A DNA stretch of 64,000 nt from Cheilinus undulatus (Eukaryota; Chordata; Actinopteri; Labriformes; Labridae), in the NCBI RefSeq assembly GCF_018320785.1, contig NC_054867.1, positions 35,653,855-35,717,854 on the forward strand, read 5' to 3'. Shown piece after piece: positions 21,080 to 34,100 of this stretch (within the stretch, counting starts at the first letter, position 1; each line of letters begins with the position of its first letter). Both the position numbers and the translations under genes were made by a program. The notes beneath the pieces are model-generated. The model saw nothing but the letters and a program-made list of their open reading frames with translations. It did no database searches and was not told the origin of the DNA.

Positions 21080-22800
21080 AGCATGCCATTTTTGAGCGGC
21101 ATGTCTGCGAGGGGGCCGGTGTTTTGATATGTGCCTGTGTGCAACGAGGAGGGAAAAGTAGGGCCCCTGTCTGGGAGAAAGGGCTGAAGCTCTGTTATGG
21201 AGCTTAGGTCTCCATCTATCCTAATAAAAAACACTTAAGCCAAGCAGCCCCCCTCCTGCTCCGCCTGTGTCTGATCCTGGGAGCTACCTGCAGGCCCTCC
21301 ACAGAGCACATTTAATAATGGTCTCCACCCCGAGCGACGGACAGCCCCGTACGACTCCGCGGGCCTGAGGCGGTGGCAGCAAAGTATTCTGGGAAGGTTG
21401 TCACACTGGCATGAAGGGTGTGGTTAGAGTCTCTGTGGTGTCTGTTTCACAAATCTAACAGCGCTGTTGTGTTTTTAGTCATAATTTTTCACCTATTTTC
21501 TCCAAAATGATGACAGTTTTTTTCTCCTCTCTTTGCTCCATTTCTGTTTGTTTTTCCAAGACGCCATTCTTTACAGGTGTTTGATAAACCGGTTTGAAGT
21601 GTTGCCGCCATAATCCCTGTTTCTGTACCTGATGTGAACGGGCGGGAAACGCTATGAAAGACTTGTGCTTTTTGTCTGTGTTAACGCAGGATAAAAAGTG
21701 GCATGTTTTATTTGTTTTTCGCCCGCTGTATGATTCTTGGTAATGCAGACAATCAACAGGGTAGAGGAGTTAAGTGCATTATAAATTACCGAGAGGGGAG
21801 CCACCTCGCTCTTGGAGCTCATTCTGATGCTGCTGCTGCCACTTTGGGTTATGTGAGGAGTAAAGTACTTTAGCTGCGAGCGTGGAGCTGCTCCACGGCG
21901 CTCCTTTGCATATCAAATAAACAGCAGGGCATGATGGCGGTGCCAACCAGGACAGCTACATGTATGTTTATAGAGGTGCCATTGAAGTCTTTTGAATATA
22001 GGCTGCGATACAGATCGTGGTGACACAAGGTAGAGGTGGAGATGTTTAAATGGCGCGCTTTACCTTTAAGATGTGACACTTTAGATTTGAAGCATTACAG
22101 GTAAATATGTTAATTAAAGTTAACCCACTCAAAGAGAACATAATAAGGAATTTAATGAATTCATATGAAAACTAACACCCCACCTGATCATTCATACTGG
22201 TTGTATGTGTTTGAATAGCATTGTGTTGATAAAGAGATGCATTTGAATAGTGCATGATTTTATATAGAGCAATAAAAGGGAAAAAGATGGGGATTTTCAT
22301 GCTGGATGCTCATGTTTATAGTCCCCTTTTCTGTGTGCTCAATCCGTAAGGTGACGATCCATGACTTTTATTTTCACAACAAAGCGTCCCAGAGTCCAGC
22401 AAACAAACTGTTGTATGGATGTACCATTGATTTCACATTCACACGTCCCGACTTAAAAGGGACTATGGGATTGCCGGTGAATCCCAAATCTGTGTGCTCC
22501 TCACAGTCTGTCAAGTTGACATCCACTCTCTTCTGTAAACTGGCAAGATTATTCACTCAACAGGATCTCTCTCCCTTTCATCCCGCGAACTACAGGCCAA
22601 TCCGGCCGCTGACAGCCAAGTGATAGCATACAGATGGAAATGAAGGCGAGCAAAGCGAGGGGGGGAATGGTGCTGTTTGTCAAACACTGGAGGAGGCTTC
22701 TGGGGGTTCAGGGAGTGGAAGACGGCTGCAGCCAAGCCCAGGTTCCTCTGCCTCCAACTTTGCTCGCTGTGAGGTGAGGTGAAATCTTATCCTCAGTGCA
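21080..22800. promoter_or_regulatory. Candidate conserved noncoding region
   Basis: This is repeat-free, mixed-composition DNA. It has a GC-rich patch at about 21325-21380 (GACTCCGCGGGCCTGAGGCG) and dense factor-like words (CATTTAATAATGG, CATATCAAATAAACAG, TTGCTCGCTGTGAGG). Frames at 22306-22623 (+) and others overlap on both strands without family resemblance. I read it as regulatory-looking DNA of an unknown target gene. Conservation is not demonstrated. Confidence 0.28.
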
Positions 22801-22859
22801 GTTAACTCAATGTGATCTGATTACTGTGAGATATATATGTTGTAGAGCCATCAAAGCGA

Positions 22860-24190
22860 CACAAAACATCCCACTTTTAACCGCATGCAGAAACCCCTAC
22901 ACTTCCGTTCGCTTCCATTAAACACATACAGATGTTAAACTTCCCTATAAGCAATGATAAATCATGATGCTACCGTGCCAACTTAATGCTTTCTGGCCTA
23001 AAGGGCCAGCTGATGTATGCACAAGAATTTATTTTCCCCCTTGCATGCCCTCCATTTGCTCAGTTATAAACAACTTATACTGAGCTGCAGAAAAACAGCA
23101 CTATAGGGAGATCTCACATGGAGAGGAGATGCCATTCATGTTCGTTATTTGTGGAAGTAAATTGCATGCAGCCACTACATTGATAACAATCATATAACAA
23201 CTAAACTGGTCTCAAAAACTGATATGAGCAATATGTGCTGTGAAATGTATTTCCTTCTCCTTGGGCAACAGATGATGTGCGCTCAATCCCGTAGTCCTCA
23301 TGCAATACAAAGAATGCATCAGGCCTTTTTCGATCATAACTTCTTCCCCTAGATGCTCATTGTTGCTCTCTGGATTCACAATTCACAGACGCTTGGAATG
23401 AAACCAATTTGAGCTCCTTTCAAGATAATGCAAATAAATATCAGCCCTGATTTACTCTGTTTTATTATTACTTTTCTCTCTTCCCTCCCTTATCAGCACC
23501 CAGAGCACTTCTCTCTTTCTTAAGGGTCGAATGAAAGGTCTTCTCTTTTCTCGAGAATCAAGGCAGAAGAGAAGCCTGGTCCAGGACTGATTCATGTCGC
23601 ACACACTGCTGGGATGTTATGCATGGATAATTGATTGTCCGAGCAGCATGGCCACCGTTGGATCTTGATGGTGCTGCCGAAAATGTCACCTTACTGATGT
23701 TACAGCGGCGCCGATATTAAAAAGGCCGGTCTCAAAGGCTTCCAAGCGGAGCGCACTCCTCTCCCACTGTGTCTGGGGAGAGACAGAGCTGTTTGTCAGG
23801 CTTCCATTTCAGAGAGACACATCTCGCACTGGCAACCTTATCTGCACAGGACAGTGCACCCACTTCCACAAGTGCATTGAACATTTCCAATCAGAGGGAT
23901 ATATCGCTCTTGCTTTTAAAGTTGGAATCAAAAGTGTGGGAATGGTGAAGGGGGGGGGGGGGGGGGGGCCAGGCATAATTGAGATTGCATAGGATTTATT
24001 TAGAGGTAGTTTGTCTCCTCCAAAAGCCTGAAAAATTACCACTCCAAGCTGCAAATATCCCCGTCCACGACAATAAAGAAGCCATCATTTTCGTGGGAAT
24101 GTTTTCATACCAATTTGAAGGAAGTTTTAAAGGAAATTTGTTTGGAAGCGTCTCAGACATTGAGTCAGATAATGCATTTATATAAAAAGT
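22860..24190. promoter_or_regulatory. Candidate conserved noncoding region
   Basis: This continues the complex, repeat-poor style, for example ATGCATGGATAATTGATTG (about 23620) and GGCGCCGATATTAAAAAGGC (about 23707). The one simple-sequence interruption is a 19-base G run at 23950-23968. There are no convincing exons. Confidence 0.28.
23950..23968 (+). repeat. Poly(G) run
   Basis: There are nineteen consecutive G in the + strand. Such runs are unstable in sequencing, so the exact length is uncertain, and they can fold into G-quadruplex structures. Confidence 0.9.
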
Positions 24191-25740
24191 AGGAGATTAA
24201 GTGAGTGGAATCCGGTTAATTTCAGAGTTAGGATAGTGTTCGGAAAGCTGAGGAGGGAGTGGTAAACTGCACTAATCTATAAAGGCTTATGCAGGTAAAA
24301 ATAGACTACACCTGCATGCCTTTTTGCCTGCATAATACTTTGCAGAGGGAGACTATTGAGCATACGTTTCCATTACCAAGGGACGGAAAATGGATATTTT
24401 ACCAGCGTTTTTTGGTAAATTGTTCAAAGAATGTAGCATAGTGGCTGAATTTTGTGGCCTGAGCATGGAGAAGGAACAGAATCAGGATTTTTGGCAAAAC
24501 TTGTTGCACCATAAATTATGATATAATAAATGAAGTTATTTCATGTGGTAATAAATCTGCTGTGACCTTAATCTAACATTCCTCTGAGGTTTTATTATGT
24601 TAAAAGTTGCTTTTTTCTGTCTAAAACTTACACTTTTCTTTTTTGTTCTTTTTCTTACTAGTATTTTTTAAATACCAGCACAGTAATTTTAGAATTCTTT
24701 GAATTCTCTTTCCATCGTGTGTAAAAGGGAAGCCCTTTCCTTTTTGCGCCTCTCTGACATACTGAAACCATTCACAACGCAGGGCTTCCCCTATAATCAA
24801 GTGTGAATGAACATGTAAACTTAGCCAAGTATTAACAGAACTTGGCCTTTCTTCTGCACACAGCGGTTCATGCTGCTGCGTGAATCCTGGCTGGCATGAC
24901 AGAGGTAAAAGGCAAACAGCTTGAGGAGTGAAGAGGACCTTAAACAGACAGGCGGGGAACAGACCATACAGTTTGGCAGAGGGGCTGCAGCTGAAAAAAA
25001 AGGAGGAAAAAAAAGCATTAATATCCACCATATGTCTGCATATTCTGGGGGTCTACGGCATAAATTTCATTACCCAACACACAAAATGGAACGTTTAAAA
25101 GACGTGTGTAACGTGGCCTGAGACAGCTACCGTGTGAAAAAGCGCACTGTTATGTGAGAGAGCCATGGCCTGATCTGTCACGCTGGGGGTTTTTAAAGGA
25201 AAAAATAGGGGGTAGCAGCTGTTTGGTTCACCTGTCCTGTCCTGTACACGGCTCTCCATCAAACCAGAGGCTACTGTCCTCTCAGGCCTGCACCCACAGA
25301 CACGTTCCTGCACAGTAATCTCCCATGTAGCACTCCTATCTAATGTGACAACATTTACAACAGCACAGCCCCTCTGTTTATCACACTTGTACAATTATAT
25401 GGTGTTCCATTTGTATAAACACACTGGTTATAGTGGGGGAGATATCCATAAACATACTATAAGACCTTTTGCTTGTATTTAAACCATGTTTGTGCGACAC
25501 ATCTGCACAATAAGTACTGAACTAGCCTCCTTTAGACCATCAGGATGCTAGAGCTACATGGCCATGGCTTTATTGAAGGTAATTTTCAAGCTCCTAAGTG
25601 TCAAAAAGCTGAAACTTTCTGCCTGAGTTCACAGTGGGAAAGCCTTTAGAGAAAAATATGCAGAGCGCGGGTATGTGATTGAATTAAATTTAACTGTTTG
25701 CACATATGTTCTCTTGTTTTAAGAGGGAAAAGTTACTACA
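24191..25740. other. Noncoding DNA, no gene recognised
   Basis: A 136-codon - strand frame (24621-25031) and a 99-codon one (25095-25394) have no recognisable domain, no splice-site support and low-complexity ends. I regard them as chance frames. Confidence 0.4.
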
Positions 25741-27110
25741 GCGCTGCTTAAGCCGTGGATTATCTGTCTGCGTCCTCTGCCTCTTTAGCATCAACATGAA
25801 ACTCACCCACTCAGAGTCTATCACACTTCCACAGAGCTCCCTGAGAGAGAGCAGACCTTAGGGAAGCCCGAGCGGTTTGGGGAGTGTGTGTCTATGTGTG
25901 TGTGGGACCTCGACGGAGGAGCCGAGCAGAGTCGAGCAGTGGGGCTGTGGCGGAGCCCATGGGCATGGCCCTCTCACTCTCTGGCAACCACTTTGTTAGG
26001 CACACAACACTAATCCTCCTTGTGTCTTTATTGCCCTCTGTGTAGAAGAGCAGGCCGGGGCTGGGGCTTGGGGGGGTCTTGAGGGGAGGGGGGGAGAGCA
26101 CCGCTGCAGGGCCAGTATCATCATCAGCATTCCTGTTTTGAAGATAGGCCACGCTGTGCAGCATTAAGGCATCTAATAGAGAAACAGACTGATACTCACA
26201 GAGACAGAGAGGGGGAATAAAAGAAAAGGAGAGTCACTTTAACCCCCCGGAAAGAAACGAGTGGGGGCATAATTTGTGGAGAGGCAGATTATTGCAACCA
26301 GAAATGACCGGGAGGCAATTCTGGTTCATGTTGTTACACATACTCAATAATCTAAACAACACATTAATGTGCAGCCTTAATTTGTATTACTGCCTCTGTG
26401 GCTGAAAACAATTTGTCATGCGCTGAATTTGCTGGAGAATCATTCTGGATAATTCTAAAGCATTTAACACAAATTGTTACATGCATGTTCAGATATCCAA
26501 ACGTATCTTTAGTTAGCAATTTATGCTACCCAGCTGAAACCTTTTGATAATTCAACAAAGAGGACAGTTAATTGCCTTTGTTGCTAATGTACAAAGACAA
26601 CTTCTCCATTATTTTCTTCTTGTTTTTACTCGCATTATTGTCAAAAATACCTACAAAGTTGCCTTTGCTCTCTGAACTCTCTAACCCAGTGTCAACTCAC
26701 TCAACTGGCGCCATCTTGTGTCCACAAAAGGCTGCCGACGGCTGACTCAGGTGCACAAAATTCAATGTCACCTTTTTCCCCCCACTGTCCCCCAGCTGTC
26801 ACCTGAGCGCCTGGCAGCATAAGGTAATAGCATCAAGATGCAATCAAGATTATATGCTTGTCACTCATTCCATGCACTCAGTGGCTTTGCAATGCAGTCA
26901 CAAGATAAAGCCTGTGCACAGATGGGGAGATAAAATGCTTCTAAATATTCATCAGTTTTTCTCTCCGCAGCTATGTAAGCTCTGAATGCCGCCGCCGGAT
27001 CACTGAGAGCAAAATGAGTTGAAATGCTGCAATGCAAAGAATAAATGAAGTAAAAACATCTGAAAATTTTAATCTCTCCCCTCAGAAGCAAATTTTCTGT
27101 AACCACTTTG
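25741..27110. promoter_or_regulatory. Candidate conserved noncoding region
   Basis: In the part from about 26270 to 26800 the sequence is dense in homeodomain/SOX-like words (AGGCAGATTATTGCAACC, AACACATTAATGTGC, CTGAAAACAATTTGTCATG, AATGTACAAAGACAAC) and lacks repeats. This style matches deeply conserved vertebrate noncoding elements. The earlier part (25890-26230) has G-rich and C-rich patches. No exons were found. The call rests on appearance only. Confidence 0.35.
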
Positions 27111-27620
27111 AATTTGTGGCTCTCTTCCTTACTGAGGATCTGAAACAGGGTCTGCAGCCGTATATCTCAACTGAACAGAGCCTCTGCTCGTAAGCTACAT
27201 CCATATTAGCAGTCTATTTCCATGTTTACACCGCTCAGTATTCTCTGCTATAGTAACAGGATTACTTTGTGACAAATGGTAATTTGTGGAATTCCCTCAA
27301 TTCAGTTTGAGGATTTTCTTTTCGTCTGTCCCCCGTCCTATATATATAAAAAAGGTTTCTATATTATTTTTTCCCCTGAGGTTTGATTCCAGAAACCCTT
27401 CAGGTTTTGGAGCAGACCTCTGTGAAGGGCCAGATAAAACACAGCAAGGCCTGCTGATGCAAACATCTGAGCAGAGGAGACATAAAAATATGCTAAAGAG
27501 TCTTCTGATGTTCACTATTTGCATTCTAGTTAACTCCAAATGATAATTTCCCACCATGCACCACTTTTAAACCACACATTTTTACAATAGCCTGTTAGAT
27601 TTTTACATTCAAAAGTATGC
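27111..27620. other. Noncoding DNA, nothing recognised
   Basis: No exon or repeat pattern was recognised. Confidence 0.4.
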
Positions 27621-28378
27621 TACAGTGATAGTAAGATGGTAATGTTTAACATTAACAGAAGTGATTGACCAATGCATCGGTTTAACACTAGTTGAGAACA
27701 TCAACCATTGGCAAATTATGTCACTTTAAAGTGACTGACCTAGTTGAACAGAGGTCTAGCCAGTTGGTGAAATGGTGATCACCTGAGTGCAGTGAATGTG
27801 TCTCAAGCGACTGTAGTATAAAGACACCTGTGTCTGGTAGATCCAGTCACTGATTAATCAGTATTCCTGCATCCCATTACACCATGATGACAAAAGAACA
27901 CTCCAAGCAACTCAGAGAAAAGGTTATTAAAAAGAATAAGTCAGGGAATGGATAAAAAAAAGAAGCCTTCCAATGCACTGATCTTCCCCCCGGAGTGTAG
28001 TTAATCCATGATAAAGACATGGAAAATATGGCATATGTGTAAATCTGCCTAGATGAGGACATCCTCACAAACTGAGTGACTATGCAAGAAGGTTTGCCAA
28101 AAGGCATGAGGCAGACTCCACTGTCAAGTGGAAGAAAGTTCTTTGGTCTGATGAGACCAAAATGGTGCCATCACACAAGATGCTTTGTTTGGCAGACATC
28201 ACCACAAACACACCATCCCCACTGTGAAGCACAGTGGTGGCAGCATCATGTGATGGGGATGCTTTGACATTAAAAAGGGTTTTTTGTCAAAAAAGCCTAA
28301 TTATATTGACCATGACTGAAAAATCAAAAAAAGGGTAAAACATCCAAAAGGTTGAATAATTTTATTAGGCGCTGTAAC
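27621..28378 (+). mobile_element. Decayed Tc1-like transposon
   Basis: The right edge GAATAATTTTATTAGGCGCTG next to TA is a Tc1-style terminus, and TACAGTGATAG at 27621 is a plausible but weak left end. Inside, pieces of a Tc1 transposase can be read across frames: a start-like ATGATGACAAAAGAACAC at about 27883, ARRFAKRHEADSTVKWKKV and WSDETKM near 28090-28170, and a HSGGSIM-like block near 28230. Stops, shifts and an internal deletion remove the second half of the DDE domain. It is not mobile on its own. Confidence 0.7.
28076..28260 (+). pseudogene. Tc1-like transposase fragment
   Basis: Coding traces include the tryptophan-serine-aspartate-glutamate block containing the first catalytic Asp (around 28143-28160) and an S-G-G-S-x-M-like block. 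They are split between frames, and there is no continuous reading frame. The second Asp and the Glu of the catalytic triad were not found, because the sequence jumps to the 3' end shortly after. Confidence 0.6.
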
Positions 28379-28479
28379 TACTGTATCAAAGAGGAGATAG
28401 TTTAGTGGGCAGAATAAGTCAGCTATTACACAAACTGATTTGTTTTCACGGTCAAACATCAGAGAAAATGTAGTACTGT

Positions 28480-28560
28480 AGTACTGAAGCAGTGATGAAA
28501 AAACATCAGTGTTGGTATCAGTGTCAGCCCTGATTTTTACAATTGGTGCATCTCTAATAT
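28480..28560. repeat. Dispersed repeat tail, shared with 59248-59344
   Basis: GTTGGTATCAGTGTCAGCCC, TGATTTTTACAATTGGTGCA and TCTCTA correspond to TTGGTGTTGGCATCAGCC, TGGATTTTTAGAACTGGTGC and ATTTCTA near 59300. This looks like the end of a fish interspersed repeat. The rest of it is absent or decayed. Confidence 0.5.
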
Positions 28561-29810
28561 GTTGTTTACTTTACTTTTGAGCCCATTAATCCTAATTATA
28601 CACATTTAACAGGCCATGGGCTGCTAAGGTTTCATTTTAAAAAGGTTATGGCATTCTGTAGACAGCATTGCTAGATTCATTTTTTTTCAGCCTTTTCTTT
28701 GGATTTGTTAACTTCCTGCTTGCTCTTGTTCCCATTACATTCCGGGAGTTGTTTTACCTACATTACTGCATCATTTATGATCCACTTGTAAAGAAATGCA
28801 GTTGTCAGAGATAAGAAGTATGGGAAATTAATGTGATTGTATGTGTCAGTTGTCAGTCAGCCTCTTGTTTCATTGTCTCAGATAAAACTTGTCAGCCTTA
28901 CCGCTGTCACTTTGAAACATGTCCTCAGTGTGATCCTGGACCTCATAATGACATACTGAAAGGAATTAGTAAATATACATAAATGAATTAATGTATGGAA
29001 ATTAGCTCAAGTGCAACCGCAGGTCTGGTTCAGTTGATCCCCAGCTGCTTATGTTGGTAATCACCGCTGCCTCTTGGATTCACTCAGAAGCACGCAATAA
29101 ACAACCTCCTGCCAGAAACCCCTACGCTTTTGTCTAATCTGCTGTTTCACTGGGCTCTAGTTTGTCGCACAAATACGAAAGTGAATCTTAGCTGCAGAAT
29201 GCACTCAGACGTTAACTAGGAAGGGTGCCCACAAACTAAAGCCCCAGACACCGAGTCTAGGATTTACACTGGAATATGATTCCCTAAATGACTTAAGAGG
29301 TTGGTGCAGAAGTTCTCAGACAGATCTTAAAGAACTTTTTGGACTTGGTGACCAGCTGTCTGGTGTTTACTGGAGTAGCTGTTTTGAATTGCAATGGTAT
29401 CAGCCTAACATGCAGGATACATCTTTTTAGTGTCTTCAGAAAATCTGAGCAAAATTTTTCTTTTAGGATATGTATGGTGCTGAACATTTATATCTAATGC
29501 CAACTTATTTCTGTAGCTTCTCTCACAGAATATTTGGTAAATGCCTCCATCTAGTGGAACATAGACAGAACTGTTTGTTATAAGCAGCTTGCTCTGATGC
29601 AGGCTTACAGATTGAATTTTCAGGCTGGGAAAGAGTGCATGACCCCATAAATAATAATTACTATATACACTAATTCTGGTGCTACAAAATCTCTGTTACA
29701 CCCCCCATTTTCACTCTGCAAACTGACAACATTATTGGTTTCATTGTATATCACTGGATAGGATAAGGCACATTTTACCTCTTTTTTTGTTATTAGTGGG
29801 TTTAGTTTAA
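28561..29810. other. Noncoding DNA, nothing recognised
   Basis: No exon or clear repeat was recognised. Confidence 0.4.
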
Positions 29811-30230
29811 ATCAGTGGTCCTCAAGTGGTCTTGCCTCAGGACCCACCATCAACTCCTTAGTGAGCCATCATGAGCCAAAATTCTGCTTGAGAATATTAT
29901 TTTCTGAAGAACATTAAAAAACAAATAGATTAAAAAAAAATACCCCAAAGTTTCCACGTTTCCACATAAGATTTCAAAAAGTTTCCCAAAAATCACCTGA
30001 TGTGTCATGGAAACATTCCCAGAAACCTCCTGGAAAAGACTGCTGAAAGGTTCTGTGAAAAGGCCAAATAATTACAGATGAAAAATTCCAAAAAGTTCAT
30101 AGTTGCTTGGGAAATTTCTTCAGGTTTCCAGGAAAATGTCCAAAAAAAAAAAAAAAAAAACTCCCATAATTTAAGAAAATTAGAATTTCAAAAAAAAAAA
30201 AAAAAAAAAAAAAAGTTTCCAGGCAGCATT
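29811..30230. mobile_element. hAT-like remnant with degenerate short repeats and A runs
   Basis: It begins AATCAGTGGTCCTCAAGTGG, then TCTTGCCTCAGGACCCACCA, the style of an hAT end (CAGTGGTTCTCAA). The body is a degenerate array of AAAAAGTTTCC words (about 29946, 29977, 30212 and variants), with A runs at 30143-30160 and 30190-30213. No opposite terminus or target duplication was found. Confidence 0.4.
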
Positions 30231-30699
30231 CTTCTACTTTACACAAAGAAATAAAATTATTTCAGAAGAACTAAAAACTACCAGCGTCAGAATTATGCTA
30301 CAACAGCCTGCAGTCATTTGTTGTAGTTGTCAAATAGTCTTAGACACTCTTCTGAGGAATCCTAGCCCATTCTTCTGTGGTGACTCTCTCAAGCCCCTCC
30401 AGATCTGTAATAATTTAGTGATAATAGTTGAGACCCTGGTAGTGTTTTTGTGGAACAATTTTGTTTCTGTGTACAAAGTAAAATAATGTATGCATCCAAA
30501 AACTAGGAGGTTTAGAAAGGCTGTGTTAAAATTCCTTGGTTAACAAACTGAAATTTACTTAGAGGGGCTAATCATCTTGTCCTCACCTGTATGTTTGGAA
30601 ACACTATATAACTTCCTTTTATGAGATGTTAGACACGTTTAAACAAAACTGATACACACTTGAATCTTAAACTAATGGCGTCTACATACCTCATAATCC
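30231..30699. other. Noncoding DNA upstream of park7, with a small transposon-like scrap
   Basis: The words TTAGACACTCTTCTGAGGAA and TCCTAGCCCATTCTTCTG at about 30340-30380 resemble a common fish DNA-transposon fragment. The remainder has no recognised content. Confidence 0.35.
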
Positions 30700-31044
30700 A
30701 ACGAGGCTAAATGGGTTGGCTTTCACATTTGATTTTACGACGTGCACGCGATTATTCAGTTTGTTTTCCATCAACGTGCACGTGTTACCTACTTGTATAT
30801 GTTCTTCGGTCAACGTTTACATTGACTGTAAAAGTCTCGGCGATGCGACAGTACTTTCGTGCTCTATCTAGTCCACGGTTTCAAGTTATGAAATAGCTCG
30901 CCGTCATTAAAGGGGGGATAAGGGAATAGAGCCTGGCAACCCTACTCCTGTCAAAACCTCATTGCAGCGCAGGCAAAGTCCTTCTGGAAGTTGCACACTG
31001 CTGTTGCTGTGTTTGCACCTGTCAGTAGCATAGCTGAGCTAACC
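30700..31044 (+). promoter_or_regulatory. Probable park7 promoter and 5' leader
   Basis: This segment directly precedes the park7 start codon and is richer in CpG than its surroundings. The 9-mer ACGTGCACG occurs twice (30740-30748 and 30774-30782). The second copy extends to contain CACGTG, an E-box/stress-type core, and both contain the ACGTG hypoxia-element core. A pyrimidine-rich run ending CACCTGTCAG at 31024 could be a splice acceptor, so the leader may be split by an intron as in mammalian PARK7. The transcription start cannot be placed from sequence. Confidence 0.45.
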
Positions 31045-31134
31045 ATGGCAGGCAAGAGGGCTTTAGTAATCCTATCTAAAGGTGCAGAGGAGATGGAGAC
31101 TGTGATTCCTGTGGACGTCATGCGCAGAGCTGGG
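31045..31134 (+). CDS. park7: park7 coding exon 1 (residues 1-30)
   Basis: The exon runs from the ATG to Gly30 (..VMRRAG) and ends in phase 0 before GTTTGT. It covers the first beta strand and helix, including the conserved Glu18 that hydrogen-bonds the reactive cysteine in known DJ-1 structures. Confidence 0.96.
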
Positions 31135-34100
31135 GTTTGTTTGTCGTCTGCAGACTCGATGTCTTGTTCTCATCATGTTAGCAGTTAGCAAGCTAGTTAT
31201 TAAACTGGGCGGCAACCAGGATGTGTATTAGTGTATTAATGTAAGCCATGACTCTGTCATGATTTTAATTCATTTTGGGGTTCAACAGCTACACCATAAA
31301 GATGAATGACACCGTGTATAACATTTCAAAAAGCCAGTGTTTATATAAACGAAACCTGCTAGCTTACCTTGCCAAACTTACTGTTAGCAAACGTGCATTT
31401 TTAGCATTGTTCGCGTCTTCTTATAATTTTTCTTTTTCTTTCCATTAAAATAGAGCATTAAGTTGCCGTTGTGCTCCTGTGGGTTCACAGCCTTTTAAAA
31501 TAAGAGAAGACGGAGGTCGAGGGAAATGTCAAAGTTCAGCGTCACCCCTCCGCCATTTGGTAGCCTTCAAAATAAAAGTCTCCATTAGGGCATTTTAAAT
31601 AAAACTTTATTTATACCAAACAGTCATTTATGACAAATTACGATAATTCACACATACAGGTCGAAGTAAAATATCAGGTAATGATAGTCATAGAACAGAA
31701 AGTCCTAGTCCCATATAAATTCAATGTAGATTGAAACCATGGACATGGATTTAAGAGACTAAAATATTATGCTAATTTACTAAGAAGAGTTAAAAGCAAT
31801 CTATTAGGTATACATGGACTGGCCATGTCGAAATCCCAACTAATGTTCATTTTTTATCAACAACCCCAACCTTTAGATTGCAGTGACCGTTGCAGGACTG
31901 ACAGGCAAAGAGCCAGTCCAGTGCAGCAGAAATGTCGTCATCTGTCCTGATGCTAGCCTGGAAGAAGCCAGCAAGCAGGTTGGGCTCAACATTTACCTAT
32001 TATCCTCATTTTATGTTAAACTGACACCTTAAAGCCAACTTAATCCAAATGGAATATTTTGCATGCGTGCATTTCCACCGCTCTAATAGTCAAATCATGT
32101 TAAATAATTTACTGTTATCCTTTAATTTATCATGGTTTGTTCCCCAGGGCCCATATGATGTGGTTCTTCTGCCAGGAGGAATGCCAGGGGCCCAGAATCT
32201 GGCAGAGGTAAGAAATGCTCAGTCAAGCTGCATGTGAAACACTTTGCTTTTTCATGTTTTGATGTGCAAGAGTTCAAACCTTATTTGGGCTTTACCCATG
32301 AGCCTCGCTTTGCTAGGCCAAGTCCTTATGATATCATGTTTTATTACAGCCTTTCATTAGGGATCCTGCTTGGTTGCAGGGCTATAGACCAGCCCAGTTT
32401 CTTTTAAATTGTAGTTGTCACAAAGTTATTTTGGTGATAGAGGATGAAGAATGCTGAGTAATATCTGTAACACATTTCTATTTTCTGTGGTAAAGAGGCA
32501 TTGAAGATGGGGTCCTGTGCTCAGTCCATTGTGTTCATAAAAAACTAATTTGAGAGACTGAAAGTTAACATTTTCATCAAACTCATCTAAAGGATTGGGT
32601 ATGGCCAAGATGCTGAAATGTTATGTTTCTGTTTAAAAAATGTGCGATTATATTGCCTCATTAATGATTTTTTTCTTGTCACTGCTGGTATATTTCTAAT
32701 GATTAGAGCACAGTCAGCACACTGCAATCACATGGCCTAAAAATGACTCACTGTTCATCTGGTTGCTGTGCTCTTTTGCAGTCTCCTGCTGTGAAAGAGG
32801 TGCTGAAGGATCAAGATGGCAGAAAGGGTCTGATTGCAGCCATCTGTGCAGGTAGATACCCCTTGGAAAAAAAATCAAAGTCATAATTACATAGGAACAA
32901 CCATTAATAGGGGTGCTGATGTAAGGGTTAGTTTGAATATGTCATAAACTCAGATATAATCACCCCAGAATTGCTTCTATCAATTCAAAAAAATGTGTCA
33001 TACATTCAGGTGCTTACTTTGTAAAATAGCATTTATTATGAATTGAACTATGAATGTTTTTTAATGTATAATTAAATCTAATTTGACAATCCAGTGATTA
33101 AAAACTAATAAACTAATACTAATACTATACCCCAGTGGTTCCTAAAGTGAGGATCTGCTACAAAAGAGGCCAACTTATAAACATTAAAAGTGAACATTCA
33201 TTCAACCCTTTCTCATCATTTTTCCAAAATATATCAGGATATTTGACATAAACATTCATCAAAGGTTTTTTTATGACTCATGACAAATAGTACAGTATAA
33301 AAAATTAGATTCATTCACTTCTCCTAGGTTTTACGCGTTATTGTAAAAATAATGTGCATGTAAACAGACTTGAATTCCAATAAGAGCACAATGAGGAAAA
33401 ACATCTTTAAAATGTAAGTTTGCTAAAAAAAAAAAAAGTAATGTTAATGTGGGGTTTTGCTCTTCCGCCTTATTACCTTATGTGAGGCAGGTTATGTGAT
33501 CGGCAGGGTTAGTTTGTTAGTTTGTTAGCAACATAACTCAAAAAGTTGTGGACAGATTTTGATGACATTTTCAGGAAATGTCAGAAATGGCATAAGGAAG
33601 AACTGATTAGATTTTGGGAGTGATCCTGATCACTGTCTGGATCCAGGAATTTTTTAAAGGATTTGTTACTATTGGGAGATAGGGCTAATGGCGGAGGTCT
33701 GTGCTCTCTGAATGCTGTTCTAGTTAAATGTTGTATTTCCATTCATTGCCACAGTCTCTACATGGAGATAACTTGTATTCTGCGTATAGCCTTAATAAAT
33801 TACTATTACTATTACTACTACATATGATACTGTGTTTTTAGGCTGTTGTGTTCTCTTGTGTTGTTCTTCTGCTGGAGAAGACCTATTGGCAAGTGTACAC
33901 AGCTGTGTGCAACACTTTACACTTTAACAACCTCAAGGGACTGTGGAGATCCCCAATCTCTGGAACTGTTATTTTGAGGGCTTTGGGCGGAAATGTTTGG
34001 GAACCCTTGCTCATGCTATCATGCAGTGAGTTACCTTTTTTGCCCAAAAAGTTCTGTACAGGTTTGATATGGCTGTTTAAACAAACCAAAAACAAATGTT

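Noticed and set aside
24621..25031. 136-codon - strand frame, one of the longest in the window
   Set aside because: It has Phe/Ser- and Lys-rich low-complexity ends, no recognisable domain and no splice context.
31045..31188. Reading park7 exon 1 through to the in-frame stop near 31188
   Set aside because: After Gly30 the sequence departs from the DJ-1 family exactly at a GT donor, and exon 2 continues the family sequence in phase.
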